Source of the DNA: Bifidobacteriaceae bacterium
GTDB taxonomy: Bacteria; Actinomycetota; Actinomycetes; Actinomycetales; WQXJ01
DNA: 8,299 nucleotides
Direction: 5' to 3'
Assembly (NCBI GenBank): GCA_031255075.1
Contig: JAIRTF010000247.1
Span: 1-8,299 of the forward strand
The notes beneath the pieces are model-generated. The model was not told where the DNA came from, did not search any database, and worked only from the letters and a program-made list of their open reading frames with translations. The position numbers and the translations under genes are program-made. How positions within the stretch are numbered: the stretch's first letter is position 1; every line of letters begins with the position of its first letter. Shown here one piece after another: positions 1-5,977 of this stretch.

Positions 1-239
1 ACCAAGTGGGAGATCCGGCAGGTAGCCATGATCTCTTGGAGACGCCGGATGGAATACAGATCCTGGGTTGAGGCCTGGTTGGTGGCCCAGGCCAGCGGTG
101 CCACCGCAGTGGCCACCACCACATCTAGGTCTTCTTGGACGGCGGCCTCAATGTTCTCCGCGGAATAGATTCGGTCAAAGGGGACGGCCTGCGCCAGAGC
201 CGCGCCTATCGAATCGGCTGAGTTAAGCAGCGTGCGCAT
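1..239 (-). CDS. Partial gene (N-terminus only), probable NAD(P)-binding epimerase/dehydratase-like protein
   Basis: Reading the minus strand from ATG at 239 gives 79 uninterrupted codons that run off the left edge. The start is well supported: AGGAGG lies at 250-245, five bases upstream. The fragment begins MRTLLNSADSIGAAL, and later has a hydrophobic strand, LDVVVATAVAPLAW, followed by a helix-like stretch, QDLYSIRRLQEIM, ending in RISHL. This order (beta strand, FDRIY-type strand end, xDVVV strand, N-Q, then a helix leading towards the next strand) resembles the N-terminal Rossmann half of atypical short-chain dehydrogenase/NAD-dependent epimerase homologues. The assignment comes from memory of the family, and no catalytic residues fall inside the window. 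The glycine-rich nucleotide loop expected near residues 7-13 is degenerate (NSADSIG), so cofactor binding is uncertain. An unrelated alpha/beta protein cannot be excluded. The existence of the gene is much surer than its function. Confidence 0.6.
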   Translation of the reverse strand, partial: MRTLLNSADSIGAALAQAVPFDRIYSAENIEAAVQEDLDVVVATAVAPLAWATNQASTQDLYSIRRLQEIMATCRISHL

Positions 240-501
240 CTCACCCTCCTTCCTGCGACGGTCACCCTAAATCGCAGCTGAAGGTGTCACAAACGCCCAG
301 ACCCGCTGTCCAGTATGTGGACAATATGGACGATGCCGCGCAGCCGGCAGGTCGGTTTGTAGACCTCTTCGGCAATGACGCGCCATGACTGCGCGGACGC
401 GGGTACGATCGGCGGCTTCTGCCGGTACAACTGCTGCCTTGACGTGACCATGAATGACATGGGTTTGGCACCCAACTTCGGACGGGACTTGGGCCTGGTG
501 A
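240..501. other. Intergenic stretch without a convincing gene
   Basis: This stretch lies between the minus-strand gene start at 239 and the orphan reading frame at 502. It holds the ribosome binding site of the left-edge gene and a short inverted repeat at 307-323. A 34-codon frame (GTG at 284 to TGA at 386-388) translates to a fairly protein-like peptide ending in FVDLFGNDAP, but has no Shine-Dalgarno sequence, so it is not called as a gene. Long minus-strand frames here are arginine- and serine-rich and look non-coding. The promoter of the left-edge gene should lie here, but I see no clear -35/-10 pair. Confidence 0.4.
307..323. repeat. Short perfect inverted repeat TGTCCA-N5-TGGACA
   Basis: The arms TGTCCA (307-312) and TGGACA (318-323) are perfect inverted copies separated by GTATG. 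The site lies about 70 bases upstream of the start of the left-edge minus-strand gene, a reasonable place for an operator. A 6-bp palindrome can easily occur by chance in this much sequence, so a regulatory role is only a suggestion. Confidence 0.25.
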
Positions 502-906
502 GCGGTTTCGCGGTTGTTGAGGCTCGTCTTGGAGGCTGGCCGTCCTGCTCCCGGCGGATACGTCCTCGCGCTTTGCGGTGTGTACGCCGAGTCTTATCGC
601 GAGGTGCCGGGGCTCGGCCTGCCTCTCCGGCCGCCGCCGGGCCGGGTCGCATTCTTCGATCCTTACTACGTCGAATTGGCGACCGCCGCAGACCCGCGTC
701 CCCTGGAAGCGATCGCCAACACAGACCATCTAGGGTTTCCCATCGGAGTGTGGCCCCGGACCTTGGAGTGGGCTCTGGCAGCCCCGCCCTACTTCGACTC
801 CATGATCCTTTCATCCGAGCGGGATATGGTCGCGGGGTTTGCCGGGAGCGCGGTGGCGGCGTTCCCCGTCAAGCCGTCAGACCCCAACCCGATCGAGGGA
901 GACTAA
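502..906 (+). pseudogene. Orphan open frame, unrecognised, possibly a 5'-truncated or frameshifted gene remnant
   Basis: The frame is open from the codon after TGA (499-501) to TAA (904-906). Candidate starts are the TTG codons at 514, 517 and 529; none has a good Shine-Dalgarno sequence. The translation is protein-like rather than the Arg/Ser/Pro-rich kind usual for spurious frames: it has clusters such as VAFFDPYYVELATA and GFPIGVWPRTLEWAL, plus aromatic residues, and codons mostly end in G or C. It ends KPSDPNPIEGD. The family is not recognised. Upstream, protein-like segments appear in other frames (for example 388-510 in the frame of position 375), which would fit a gene broken by frameshifts. 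A small intact gene with a TTG start is the alternative. The frame converges with ndgR, leaving 77 bp between them. No terminator is evident. Confidence 0.35.
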
Positions 907-983
907 GGCGAACATCCCGGCAGGCAGTGCAGGAGGTCGCCTTCTGAAGGACTCGGGGGCGGGATTGGTGGCGCTGTGGTTCG

Positions 984-1724
984 CTAGGCCCGGGCGGTGG
1001 CCATATCAAGTTCGGCCTGGCGCAACACTTCGGTTAGGCGGTTGGCGGCAGCCACCACGGCACCGGCGTGCAGGCGGCCCGGCTGGCGGGTGATCCGCTC
1101 AATCGGGCCGGAGACGGACACCGCGGCGATGACCCGGCTGGATGGGCTGCGCACTGGGGCTGAGACCGACCCGGCCCCCGGCTCACGTTCGGAAATCGAT
1201 TGGGCCCAGCCATGACGGCGGACCATCGCCAAGGTGGCGGCCGTGAACTTGGCATCGGTCAAGCCCCGGTGGAGACGCTCCGGTTCCTCCCAAGCCAACA
1301 GCACTTGGGCGGCCGAACCAGCCGTCATCGGCAAAACGGCGCCCACCGGAATGGAGTCGCGGAGCCCCATGGGGCGTTCGGCGGCGGAGACACAAACCCG
1401 TTGATCGCCCTGGCGGCGGAACAGCTGGGCGGACTCACCTGAATGGTCCCGCAAAGCGGACAACACCGGGCCGGCGGCCACCAGCAAAGTGTCCTCACCG
1501 GCGGCGGCCGCCAACTCGTTCAATCTGGGGCCCAAAACGAACCGCCCCTGGATGTCCCGGTCCACCATCCGGTGGTGCTCCAGGGCCACCGCCAAGCGGT
1601 GAACGGTTGGCCGCGCCAGGCCCGTGGCGCTCACAAGTTGGGCCAAAGTGGCTGGTCCGCTCTCCAATGCGTTGAGCACGGAAGCAGCCTTGTCCAGCAC
1701 TCCAACTCCGCTACTATTGTCCAT
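984..1724 (-). CDS. ndgR: IclR-family transcriptional regulator of the NdgR/AreB/LtbR type, next to leuCD
   Basis: This is a 246-residue DNA-binding regulator. An N-terminal winged helix-turn-helix spans roughly residues 8-65; the recognition region is around TLAQLVSATGLARPTVHRLA. An IclR effector-binding domain follows (about 75-240), with GESAQLFRRQGDQRVCV, SIPVGAVLPMTAGSAAQ and the signature VRSPSSRVIAAVSVSGP. The sequence closely matches remembered NdgR proteins. In Streptomyces (NdgR, AreB) and Corynebacterium (LtbR) these regulators control leucine-pathway genes, including leuCD, and respond to amino-acid status. I chose the start at MDNSSG, where family members begin, rather than the in-frame ATG at 1745, which adds seven residues (MECEYQD). 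No Shine-Dalgarno sequence precedes either start, so a leaderless transcript is plausible. The gene is divergent from leuC across 84 bp holding an inverted repeat, implying shared and auto-regulation. The length is normal for the family. Confidence 0.92.
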   Translation of the reverse strand: MDNSSGVGVLDKAASVLNALESGPATLAQLVSATGLARPTVHRLAVALEHHRMVDRDIQGRFVLGPRLNELAAAAGEDTLLVAAGPVLSALRDHSGESAQLFRRQGDQRVCVSAAERPMGLRDSIPVGAVLPMTAGSAAQVLLAWEEPERLHRGLTDAKFTAATLAMVRRHGWAQSISEREPGAGSVSAPVRSPSSRVIAAVSVSGPIERITRQPGRLHAGAVVAAANRLTEVLRQAELDMATARA

Positions 1725-1730
1725 GTCTTG

Positions 1731-1759
1731 ATACTCGCATTCCAAATTGTGAGACGCAA
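1731..1759 (-). promoter_or_regulatory. Weak candidate promoter for ndgR giving a leaderless mRNA
   Basis: On the minus strand, TTGCGT (1759-1754) and GAGTAT (1736-1731) are separated by 17 bp. The second hexamer ends six bases before the ATG at 1724, the spacing expected if transcription starts at the A of the start codon. That would explain the missing Shine-Dalgarno sequence. The -10 hexamer is a poor match to TATAAT, so the evidence is mainly geometry. The left half-site of the inverted repeat (1745-1755) falls inside this promoter, consistent with autorepression. Confidence 0.25.
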
Positions 1760-1785
1760 GTCACCTTCCTGTTTGTATCTCAATT
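1745..1785. promoter_or_regulatory. Candidate NdgR operator: inverted repeat in the ndgR-leuC divergent promoter region
   Basis: AATTGTGAGAC (1745-1755) and GTATCTCAATT (1775-1785) are inverted copies matching at 9 of 11 positions, separated by 19 bp, so the half-sites are centred 30 bp (about three helical turns) apart. The repeat sits midway between the two divergent genes. IclR regulators usually bind such palindromic sites as dimers or tetramers, and AreB is known to bind the leuCD intergenic region in Streptomyces clavuligerus. The repeat is seen directly; its being the NdgR site is inferred from position. Confidence 0.5.
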
Positions 1786-1792
1786 GGCCTTA

Positions 1793-1798
1793 GAGGAG
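1793..1798 (+). promoter_or_regulatory. Ribosome binding site of leuC (GAGGAG)
   Basis: GAGGAG lies 10 bases upstream of the ATG at 1809, a slightly long but acceptable spacing. It fixes the leuC start. No consensus sigma-70 promoter is clear upstream; a T-rich segment at 1772-1780, next to the right half-site of the inverted repeat, is the only -10-like area. Confidence 0.65.
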
Positions 1799-1808
1799 CC
1801 TGCCACCA

Positions 1809-3209
1809 ATGGGTAAGACACTCGCTGAAAAGGTCTGGGACGCGCATGTGGTGCGCAAAGGCGAGGCAGGCGAACCGGACCTGCTCTACATTGACCTCCA
1901 CATGGTCCATGAGGTGACATCACCTCAAGCCTTCGAAGGGCTGCGCCTGTCTGGGCGGCGGCCGCGCCGGCCGGACCTGACCATCGCGACCGAAGACCAC
2001 AACACTCCCACCGTGGACATAGACCTGCCGGTCGCTGACCCGGTGTCTCGGCTGCAGATCGACACGCTGCGCAACAACGCCCGCGAGTTCGGAATTCGCC
2101 TGCACTCCCTGGGCGATGCCGATCAGGGGATTGTTCATGTGGTGGGGCCGCAACTGGGCCTGACCCAGCCGGGGTTGACTGTGGTTTGCGGTGATTCGCA
2201 CACCTCCACTCATGGGGCCTTCGGGGCGTTGGCGTTCGGCATCGGCACCTCAGAGGTGGAACACGTGCTGGCCACCCAAACTCTGCCCCTGGCGCCGTTC
2301 AAGACCATGGCCATCAACGTCACCGGGCGTCTGCCGGAAGCGGTCACCGCCAAAGATGTGATCCTGGCGGTGATCGCCAAGATCGGCACCGGCGGCGGGC
2401 AGGGTTACGTGCTGGAATACCGGGGCTCCGCCATTGAGGCGCTGTCCATGGAAGGCCGCATGACGATCTGCAACATGTCCATCGAAGCTGGCGCCCGGGC
2501 GGGCATGGTGGCGCCGGACCAGACCACCTTTGACTACCTCAAGGGCCGTCCGCACGCCCCGGCCGGCGAACAATGGGACCAAGCTGTCCAATATTGGCAG
2601 ACCCTGCATTCCGACCCGGACGCGGTGTTCGATGCCGAAGTGACCATCTCCGGAGACGACCTGGAACCGTATGTCACCTGGGGAACCAACCCCGCCCAAG
2701 GGCTGCCGCTGTCCCAGGCGGTGCCAGACCCGGCGGCCGTGGCCGGCGATGAAGAACAATTGGCCGTCCGCAAAGCCCTGGACTACATGGACTTGGAGCC
2801 CGGCACACCGCTGAAGAACATCAAAGTGGACACCGTCTTCTTGGGTTCTTGCACCAACGGGCGGATAGAAGACCTGCGGGCTGCCGCCCAAGTTGTCGGT
2901 GGCCGCCACAAAGCCCCAAGCGTCCGGATGTTGGTGGTGCCCGGCTCCGCCCGGGTGCGGCTCCAAGCTGAAGCCGAAGGTCTGGACCAAGTCTTCAAAG
3001 CCTTCGGCGCGGAATGGCGTAACGCCGGCTGCTCAATGTGTCTGGGCATGAACCCGGACCAACTGCGGCCAGGGGAGCGGTCGGCATCGACCTCCAACCG
3101 AAACTTTGAGGGACGCCAAGGCAAAGGCGGCCGCACCCACCTGGTTTCACCGTTGGTGGCGGCGGCTACGGCCGTCCGTGGCACGCTCAGCTCACCTGAG
3201 GATCTGTAG
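1809..3209 (+). CDS. leuC: 3-isopropylmalate dehydratase large subunit
   Basis: This 466-residue protein of the aconitase family is the large, iron-sulfur subunit of isopropylmalate isomerase. With LeuD it converts 2-isopropylmalate to 3-isopropylmalate, the second step of leucine synthesis, in the cytoplasm. Family motifs are intact: the N-terminal KVWDAH, IDLHMVHEVTSPQAF, the aconitase signature CGDSHTSTHGAFG (from residue 127), and the three [4Fe-4S] ligands Cys348 (in GSCTNGR), Cys408 and Cys411 (in GCSMCLGMN). The C-terminus carries SNRNFEGRQGKGGRTHLVSP, where the signature arginines lie. The length matches the usual 465-475 residues, and no damage is visible. The ATG is preceded by GAGGAG. 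The gene opens the leuC-leuD-murA run, and its stop codon overlaps the leuD ribosome binding site, so the two subunits are probably translated in a coupled way. Regulation by the divergent NdgR is likely. Confidence 0.97.
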   Translation: MGKTLAEKVWDAHVVRKGEAGEPDLLYIDLHMVHEVTSPQAFEGLRLSGRRPRRPDLTIATEDHNTPTVDIDLPVADPVSRLQIDTLRNNAREFGIRLHSLGDADQGIVHVVGPQLGLTQPGLTVVCGDSHTSTHGAFGALAFGIGTSEVEHVLATQTLPLAPFKTMAINVTGRLPEAVTAKDVILAVIAKIGTGGGQGYVLEYRGSAIEALSMEGRMTICNMSIEAGARAGMVAPDQTTFDYLKGRPHAPAGEQWDQAVQYWQTLHSDPDAVFDAEVTISGDDLEPYVTWGTNPAQGLPLSQAVPDPAAVAGDEEQLAVRKALDYMDLEPGTPLKNIKVDTVFLGSCTNGRIEDLRAAAQVVGGRHKAPSVRMLVVPGSARVRLQAEAEGLDQVFKAFGAEWRNAGCSMCLGMNPDQLRPGERSASTSNRNFEGRQGKGGRTHLVSPLVAAATAVRGTLSSPEDL

Positions 3210-3213
3210 GAGG
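3208..3213 (+). promoter_or_regulatory. Ribosome binding site that fixes the GTG start of leuD (AGGAGG)
   Basis: A perfect AGGAGG overlaps the leuC TAG stop and lies six bases before GTG at 3220. It decides the leuD start: the frame stays open upstream to 3106, but that extension overlaps the conserved leuC C-terminus and is not LeuD-like. Confidence 0.85.
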
Positions 3214-3219
3214 AACAGG

Positions 3220-3855
3220 GTGGAAAAGTTCACCAGTCACACCGGGGTTGGGGTGCCGCTGCGGCGGTCCAACGTGGATACGGATCAAATCATCCCGGCC
3301 GTCTACCTCAAGCGGATCACCAAGACCGGTTTCGAGGACGGGCTGTTTGCCGCCTGGCGGACCGACCCGGATTTTGTGCTCAACCACCAGGCCTACAAGG
3401 GCGGTTCGGTGTTGGTGGCCGGCCCAGACTTCGGCACCGGCTCCAGCCGCGAACATGCCGTCTGGGCGCTGCGAGACTACGGTTTCAAAGCTGTGCTGTC
3501 AGCCCGGTTCGCTGACATTTTCCGCGGCAACTCCGGCAAGCAAGGCCTGCTGGCCGCCCAAGTCGAAGCCGACACCATTGAACAGATTTGGAAGCTACTG
3601 GACACCCAGCCGGGTCTCGAAATCACCGTTGACCTGGTGCAACAACAGGTCGCGGTAGGGGACTTGGTGGCGCCGTTCCAAATTGACGCCTACACCCGCT
3701 GGCGGTTGATGGAAGGCCTGGATGATGTCGGCCTGACCATGCGCCACGAAGACCAGATCACCGCCTTCGAAGCCCGGCGTGAAGCTTGGCGGCCCACCAC
3801 GCTGCCAGCGAAACACCTGCCAGATGCGACCGTGGTGTCTGCCCGGCCCGCGTAG
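3220..3855 (+). CDS. leuD: 3-isopropylmalate dehydratase small subunit
   Basis: This 211-residue partner of LeuC is the swivel (aconitase C-terminal-like) domain that closes the active site. Diagnostic segments are all present: SNVDTDQIIPAVYLKR (residues 17-32), GFEDGLFAAWR (37-47), GPDFGTGSSREHAVWAL (68-84), ARFADIFRGNSGKQGLL (95-111) and the C-terminal RWRLMEGLDDVGLTM. The GSSREHA loop is the conserved substrate- and subunit-contact region. The protein is a little longer than the roughly 200-residue norm because of a C-terminal tail after residue 190 that I do not recognise as a domain. The GTG start is set by AGGAGG and by the family N-terminus (EKFTSHTGVGVPLRRSNVDTD). There are 10 bases between the leuC stop and this start, and 3 bases between the leuD stop and murA. 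Confidence 0.97.
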   Translation: MEKFTSHTGVGVPLRRSNVDTDQIIPAVYLKRITKTGFEDGLFAAWRTDPDFVLNHQAYKGGSVLVAGPDFGTGSSREHAVWALRDYGFKAVLSARFADIFRGNSGKQGLLAAQVEADTIEQIWKLLDTQPGLEITVDLVQQQVAVGDLVAPFQIDAYTRWRLMEGLDDVGLTMRHEDQITAFEARREAWRPTTLPAKHLPDATVVSARPA

Positions 3856-3858
3856 GCT

Positions 3859-5181
3859 ATGGGAGTGCATGATGTCCTTGAAATTGAGGGCGGGCGTCCC
3901 CTAAAAGGCGAAATCAAGGTCCGGGGCGCCAAGAACTTCGTTTCCAAAGCCATGGTCGCTGCCCTGCTGGGCGGCGGCGAATCGGTGCTGCGCAACGTAC
4001 CCCAAATCCGGGATGTCGAAATCGTGGCCGATCTGCTCCGCGCCCACGGCGTGGCGGTGGACTGGGACCCGGTTGAAGGCATCGTCAAAATGGACCCGTC
4101 TGGGGTGGGCGCCGCCAAGAGCGCGGACATCATCACCCACGCTGGTTCTTCCCGGGTGCCAATCTTGTTCTGCGGGCCGCTGCTGCACCGCATCGGTGAA
4201 GCGTTCATTCCCGATTTGGGCGGCTGCAACATTGGTGGCCGGCCAATTGATTACCACCTTGAGGCGATGCGTCTGTTCGGCGCCGAGGTGCACAAAGAAC
4301 CAGACGGCGTGCGCCTACGCGCCCCCCGGCGCCTCCAAGGCATGCAAATGGAGTTGGCCTACCCGTCGGTTGGGGCCACCGAACAGCTGCTGTTGACCGC
4401 TGTTCTGGCTGAAGGCGTCACCGAACTGCGCGGCGGTGCCACCGAACCGGAAATCTTGGATCTGGTGGCGGTGCTCCAACAGATGGGCGCCATCATCTCT
4501 TTGGAAACCGACCGGACCTATCGGATCGAAGGTGTCGATTCGTTGCGCGGCTACCACCATATGGCCCTGCCGGATCGGATCGAAGCCGCATCCTGGGCCG
4601 GCGCCGCCTTAGCCACTGGTGGCGACATCACCGTATTGGGAGCCCGGCAGCTGGACCTGACCACCTATCTGAACTATTTCCGCAAAGTTGGTGGCCGGTT
4701 CGACGTGACAGATCACGGCATCCGCTTTTGGCATCCCGGTGGCCCGCTCAAGGCCATCGCCGTGGAAACCGGCGTCCACCCGGGTTTCATGACAGATTGG
4801 CAGCAGCCCTTCGTGGTGGCGTTGACGCAGGCCACAGGCTTGTCCATCATCCATGAGACGGTTTACGAGCAGCGCTTCGGCTTCACCAAGGCGCTCAACC
4901 GGATGGGCGCCCAGATTCAGCTGTACCGCGAATGCCTGGGTGGCCAGAAGTGCCGCTTTGGCCGGCGCAACTATGAGCATTCAGCGGTGGTGTCCGGTCC
5001 CACACCGTTGCACGCCGCTGACATCCGGGTGCCGGATCTGCGCGGCGGTTTCTCCCATCTGATCGCGGCCATGGCCGCCAAGGGCAAGAGTTCAGTGGCC
5101 GGGATTGACTTGATTGACCGCGGCTATGAGCATTTCGCTGAGAAGCTGGAGGCCCTAGGCGCAGGCTTCAAACGCCTTTAG
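3859..5181 (+). CDS. murA: UDP-N-acetylglucosamine 1-carboxyvinyltransferase
   Basis: This 440-residue enzyme transfers enolpyruvate from phosphoenolpyruvate to UDP-GlcNAc, the first committed step of peptidoglycan synthesis, in the cytoplasm. It has the two-lobed EPSP-synthase/MurA fold. Catalytic residues can be aligned to E. coli MurA: Lys25-Asn26 in RGAKN (Lys22-Asn23), Cys123 in LGGCNIGGRPIDYHL (Cys115), Arg128 (Arg120), Asp313 in MTDWQQP (Asp305) and Arg395 in DLRGGFSHL (Arg397). The active-site residue is Cys rather than the Asp found in mycobacteria, so the enzyme itself should be open to fosfomycin alkylation. It is about 20 residues longer than E. coli MurA and resembles the Micrococcales form that follows leuCD. 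The ATG has only a weak Shine-Dalgarno sequence (TAGG) and begins 3 nt after the leuD stop, suggesting translational coupling. Some genomes carry two MurA paralogues; whether this is the sole copy cannot be seen here. Confidence 0.94.
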   Translation: MGVHDVLEIEGGRPLKGEIKVRGAKNFVSKAMVAALLGGGESVLRNVPQIRDVEIVADLLRAHGVAVDWDPVEGIVKMDPSGVGAAKSADIITHAGSSRVPILFCGPLLHRIGEAFIPDLGGCNIGGRPIDYHLEAMRLFGAEVHKEPDGVRLRAPRRLQGMQMELAYPSVGATEQLLLTAVLAEGVTELRGGATEPEILDLVAVLQQMGAIISLETDRTYRIEGVDSLRGYHHMALPDRIEAASWAGAALATGGDITVLGARQLDLTTYLNYFRKVGGRFDVTDHGIRFWHPGGPLKAIAVETGVHPGFMTDWQQPFVVALTQATGLSIIHETVYEQRFGFTKALNRMGAQIQLYRECLGGQKCRFGRRNYEHSAVVSGPTPLHAADIRVPDLRGGFSHLIAAMAAKGKSSVAGIDLIDRGYEHFAEKLEALGAGFKRL

Positions 5182-5190
5182 CCCACCTCC

Positions 5191-5208
5191 GGCCCGGCTT
5201 TCCGGGCC
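5191..5208 (+). terminator. GC-rich hairpin after murA, probable terminator of the leuCD-murA unit
   Basis: GGCCCGG (5191-5197) and CCGGGCC (5202-5208) form a perfect 7-bp stem around the loop CTTT, ten bases after the murA stop. No T-run follows (TCTCAGCAGG), as is common for actinobacterial hairpin terminators, so strength and mode are uncertain. Its place at the end of the operon and before the separately transcribed sigma gene supports the call. Confidence 0.6.
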
Positions 5209-5323
5209 TCTCAGCAGGCTGGATCTGTCGCGACTTGTTACCTTTCGGGCGTTTCGGCGGAGTTATCGGTGTGAGACCTATGCAAAGCTGGCAGCGGGTA
5301 TCTTCAACCCCAAGCGCGTGCAT

Positions 5324-5329
5324 AAGGAG
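5324..5329 (+). promoter_or_regulatory. Ribosome binding site that fixes the sigma-factor start (AAGGAG)
   Basis: AAGGAG lies six bases before ATG at 5336 and decides between this start and the in-frame GTG at 5318, which sits upstream of the ribosome binding site itself. The 154-bp gap between murA and the sigma gene should hold the operon promoter. I find no pair matching either the housekeeping consensus or the usual ECF AAC/CGTC pattern with confidence. Confidence 0.75.
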
Positions 5330-5335
5330 ACTCCC

Positions 5336-5977
5336 ATGCCAGAAAGTCTCTCCGGGGCCCAGCCCGGCGAAGTCAACTCCGCGGAGGGTGGTGTGACTCC
5401 GCCGGGCGCGGCTTCCGTTTTGCTGCCCGATGCCGCGCCGGGCGTCCCGTACCCAGGTGCCGGTCTGCCAGACCAGGCCAACAGCGTTGAGCCGACCACC
5501 CAACAGGTGGTGGCAACCTACCGGGACATGGTCTTCGCCATTGCGTTGACTCACACCGAATGCCTGGGTGATGCCGAGGACGCCTTCCAGGAAACGTTCT
5601 TGGTTTATCACCGCAAGCGGCCCAGCTTCAACGGTGACGAACACTGCAAGGCTTGGCTGATCAGGACGGCTCTGAATTGCTCCCGGCAGATCGCCTCGTC
5701 AAGTTGGCGGCGCCGGACCGAGGCCCTGGGGGACGCAGACCTGGCCGTGGCCGATGATTTTCGCTTCGCCACCGAAACCCAAGACGCTGTTTTCCGGGCC
5801 CTCAAACAAGTCCCGGAGGATTACCGGGCGGCGTTGCACCTGTTCTATTTCGATGACCTACCGGTCGCCAAGATCGCCGTGTTGCTGGACATCAGCGAGG
5901 CGGCCGTCAAGATGCGTTTGAGTCGCGGCCGTCGTTTGATGCGCGCGCAACTCGAAGGAGGCATTTTCAATGACTGA
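5336..5977 (+). CDS. RNA polymerase sigma factor, ECF type, with a long N-terminal extension
   Basis: This 213-residue sigma factor lacks regions 1 and 3, as ECF sigmas do. Region 2 (about 59-125) includes the core-binding and -10 recognition stretch, with DAEDAFQETFLVYHRKRP and KAWLIRTALNCSRQ. Region 4 (about 150-205), which reads the -35 element, ends in the helix-turn-helix LPVAKIAVLLDISEAAVKMRLSRGRRLM. The HxKAWLIRxxxN pattern recalls ECF factors common in Firmicutes more than the best known actinobacterial SigE/SigR groups; this is an impression, not an alignment. An unusual feature is the first 50 or so residues, a Pro/Gly/Ala-rich low-complexity extension absent from typical ECF factors. 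The AAGGAG site supports the long form. The stop overlaps the next gene by 8 nt, implying coupled synthesis with the membrane beta-propeller protein, the likely anti-sigma partner. Its target promoters are unknown; autoregulation would be typical. Confidence 0.9.
   Translation: MPESLSGAQPGEVNSAEGGVTPPGAASVLLPDAAPGVPYPGAGLPDQANSVEPTTQQVVATYRDMVFAIALTHTECLGDAEDAFQETFLVYHRKRPSFNGDEHCKAWLIRTALNCSRQIASSSWRRRTEALGDADLAVADDFRFATETQDAVFRALKQVPEDYRAALHLFYFDDLPVAKIAVLLDISEAAVKMRLSRGRRLMRAQLEGGIFND
5955..5961 (+). promoter_or_regulatory. Ribosome binding site of the beta-propeller gene inside the sigma gene (AAGGAGG)
   Basis: A strong AAGGAGG lies eight bases before ATG at 5970, within the last codons of the sigma gene. 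It fixes this start, and with the 8-nt overlap it points to translation tuned to that of the sigma factor. Confidence 0.85.

Noticed and set aside
287..814. 175-codon minus-strand frame in the 240-983 zone
   Set aside because: The product is rich in Arg, Ser and Pro, with no hydrophobic core or start signal; the opposite-strand frame at 502-906 looks more coding.
375..947. 190-codon plus-strand frame overlapping the orphan frame
   Set aside because: After about position 510 it becomes Arg/Ser/Pro-rich, typical of a shifted reading of coding sequence. Only its first part looks protein-like, and this is used in the gene-decay finding instead.
1725..1745. ATG at 1745 as the ndgR start
   Set aside because: It adds MECEYQD, which is not present in remembered family members, and would overlap one arm of the inverted repeat.
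2250..2990. 246-codon minus-strand open frame opposite leuC
   Set aside because: It lies wholly inside the conserved leuC gene on the other strand. The high G+C at third positions of leuC keeps the antisense frame open, and the translation shows no family features.
3106..3219. Upstream extension of leuD by 38 codons
   Set aside because: The extension overlaps the conserved LeuC C-terminus, is not LeuD-like, and bypasses the perfect AGGAGG placed for GTG 3220.
5318..5335. GTG start for the sigma factor six codons upstream
   Set aside because: It would place the AAGGAG ribosome binding site inside the coding sequence; ATG 5336 has that site at the right distance.
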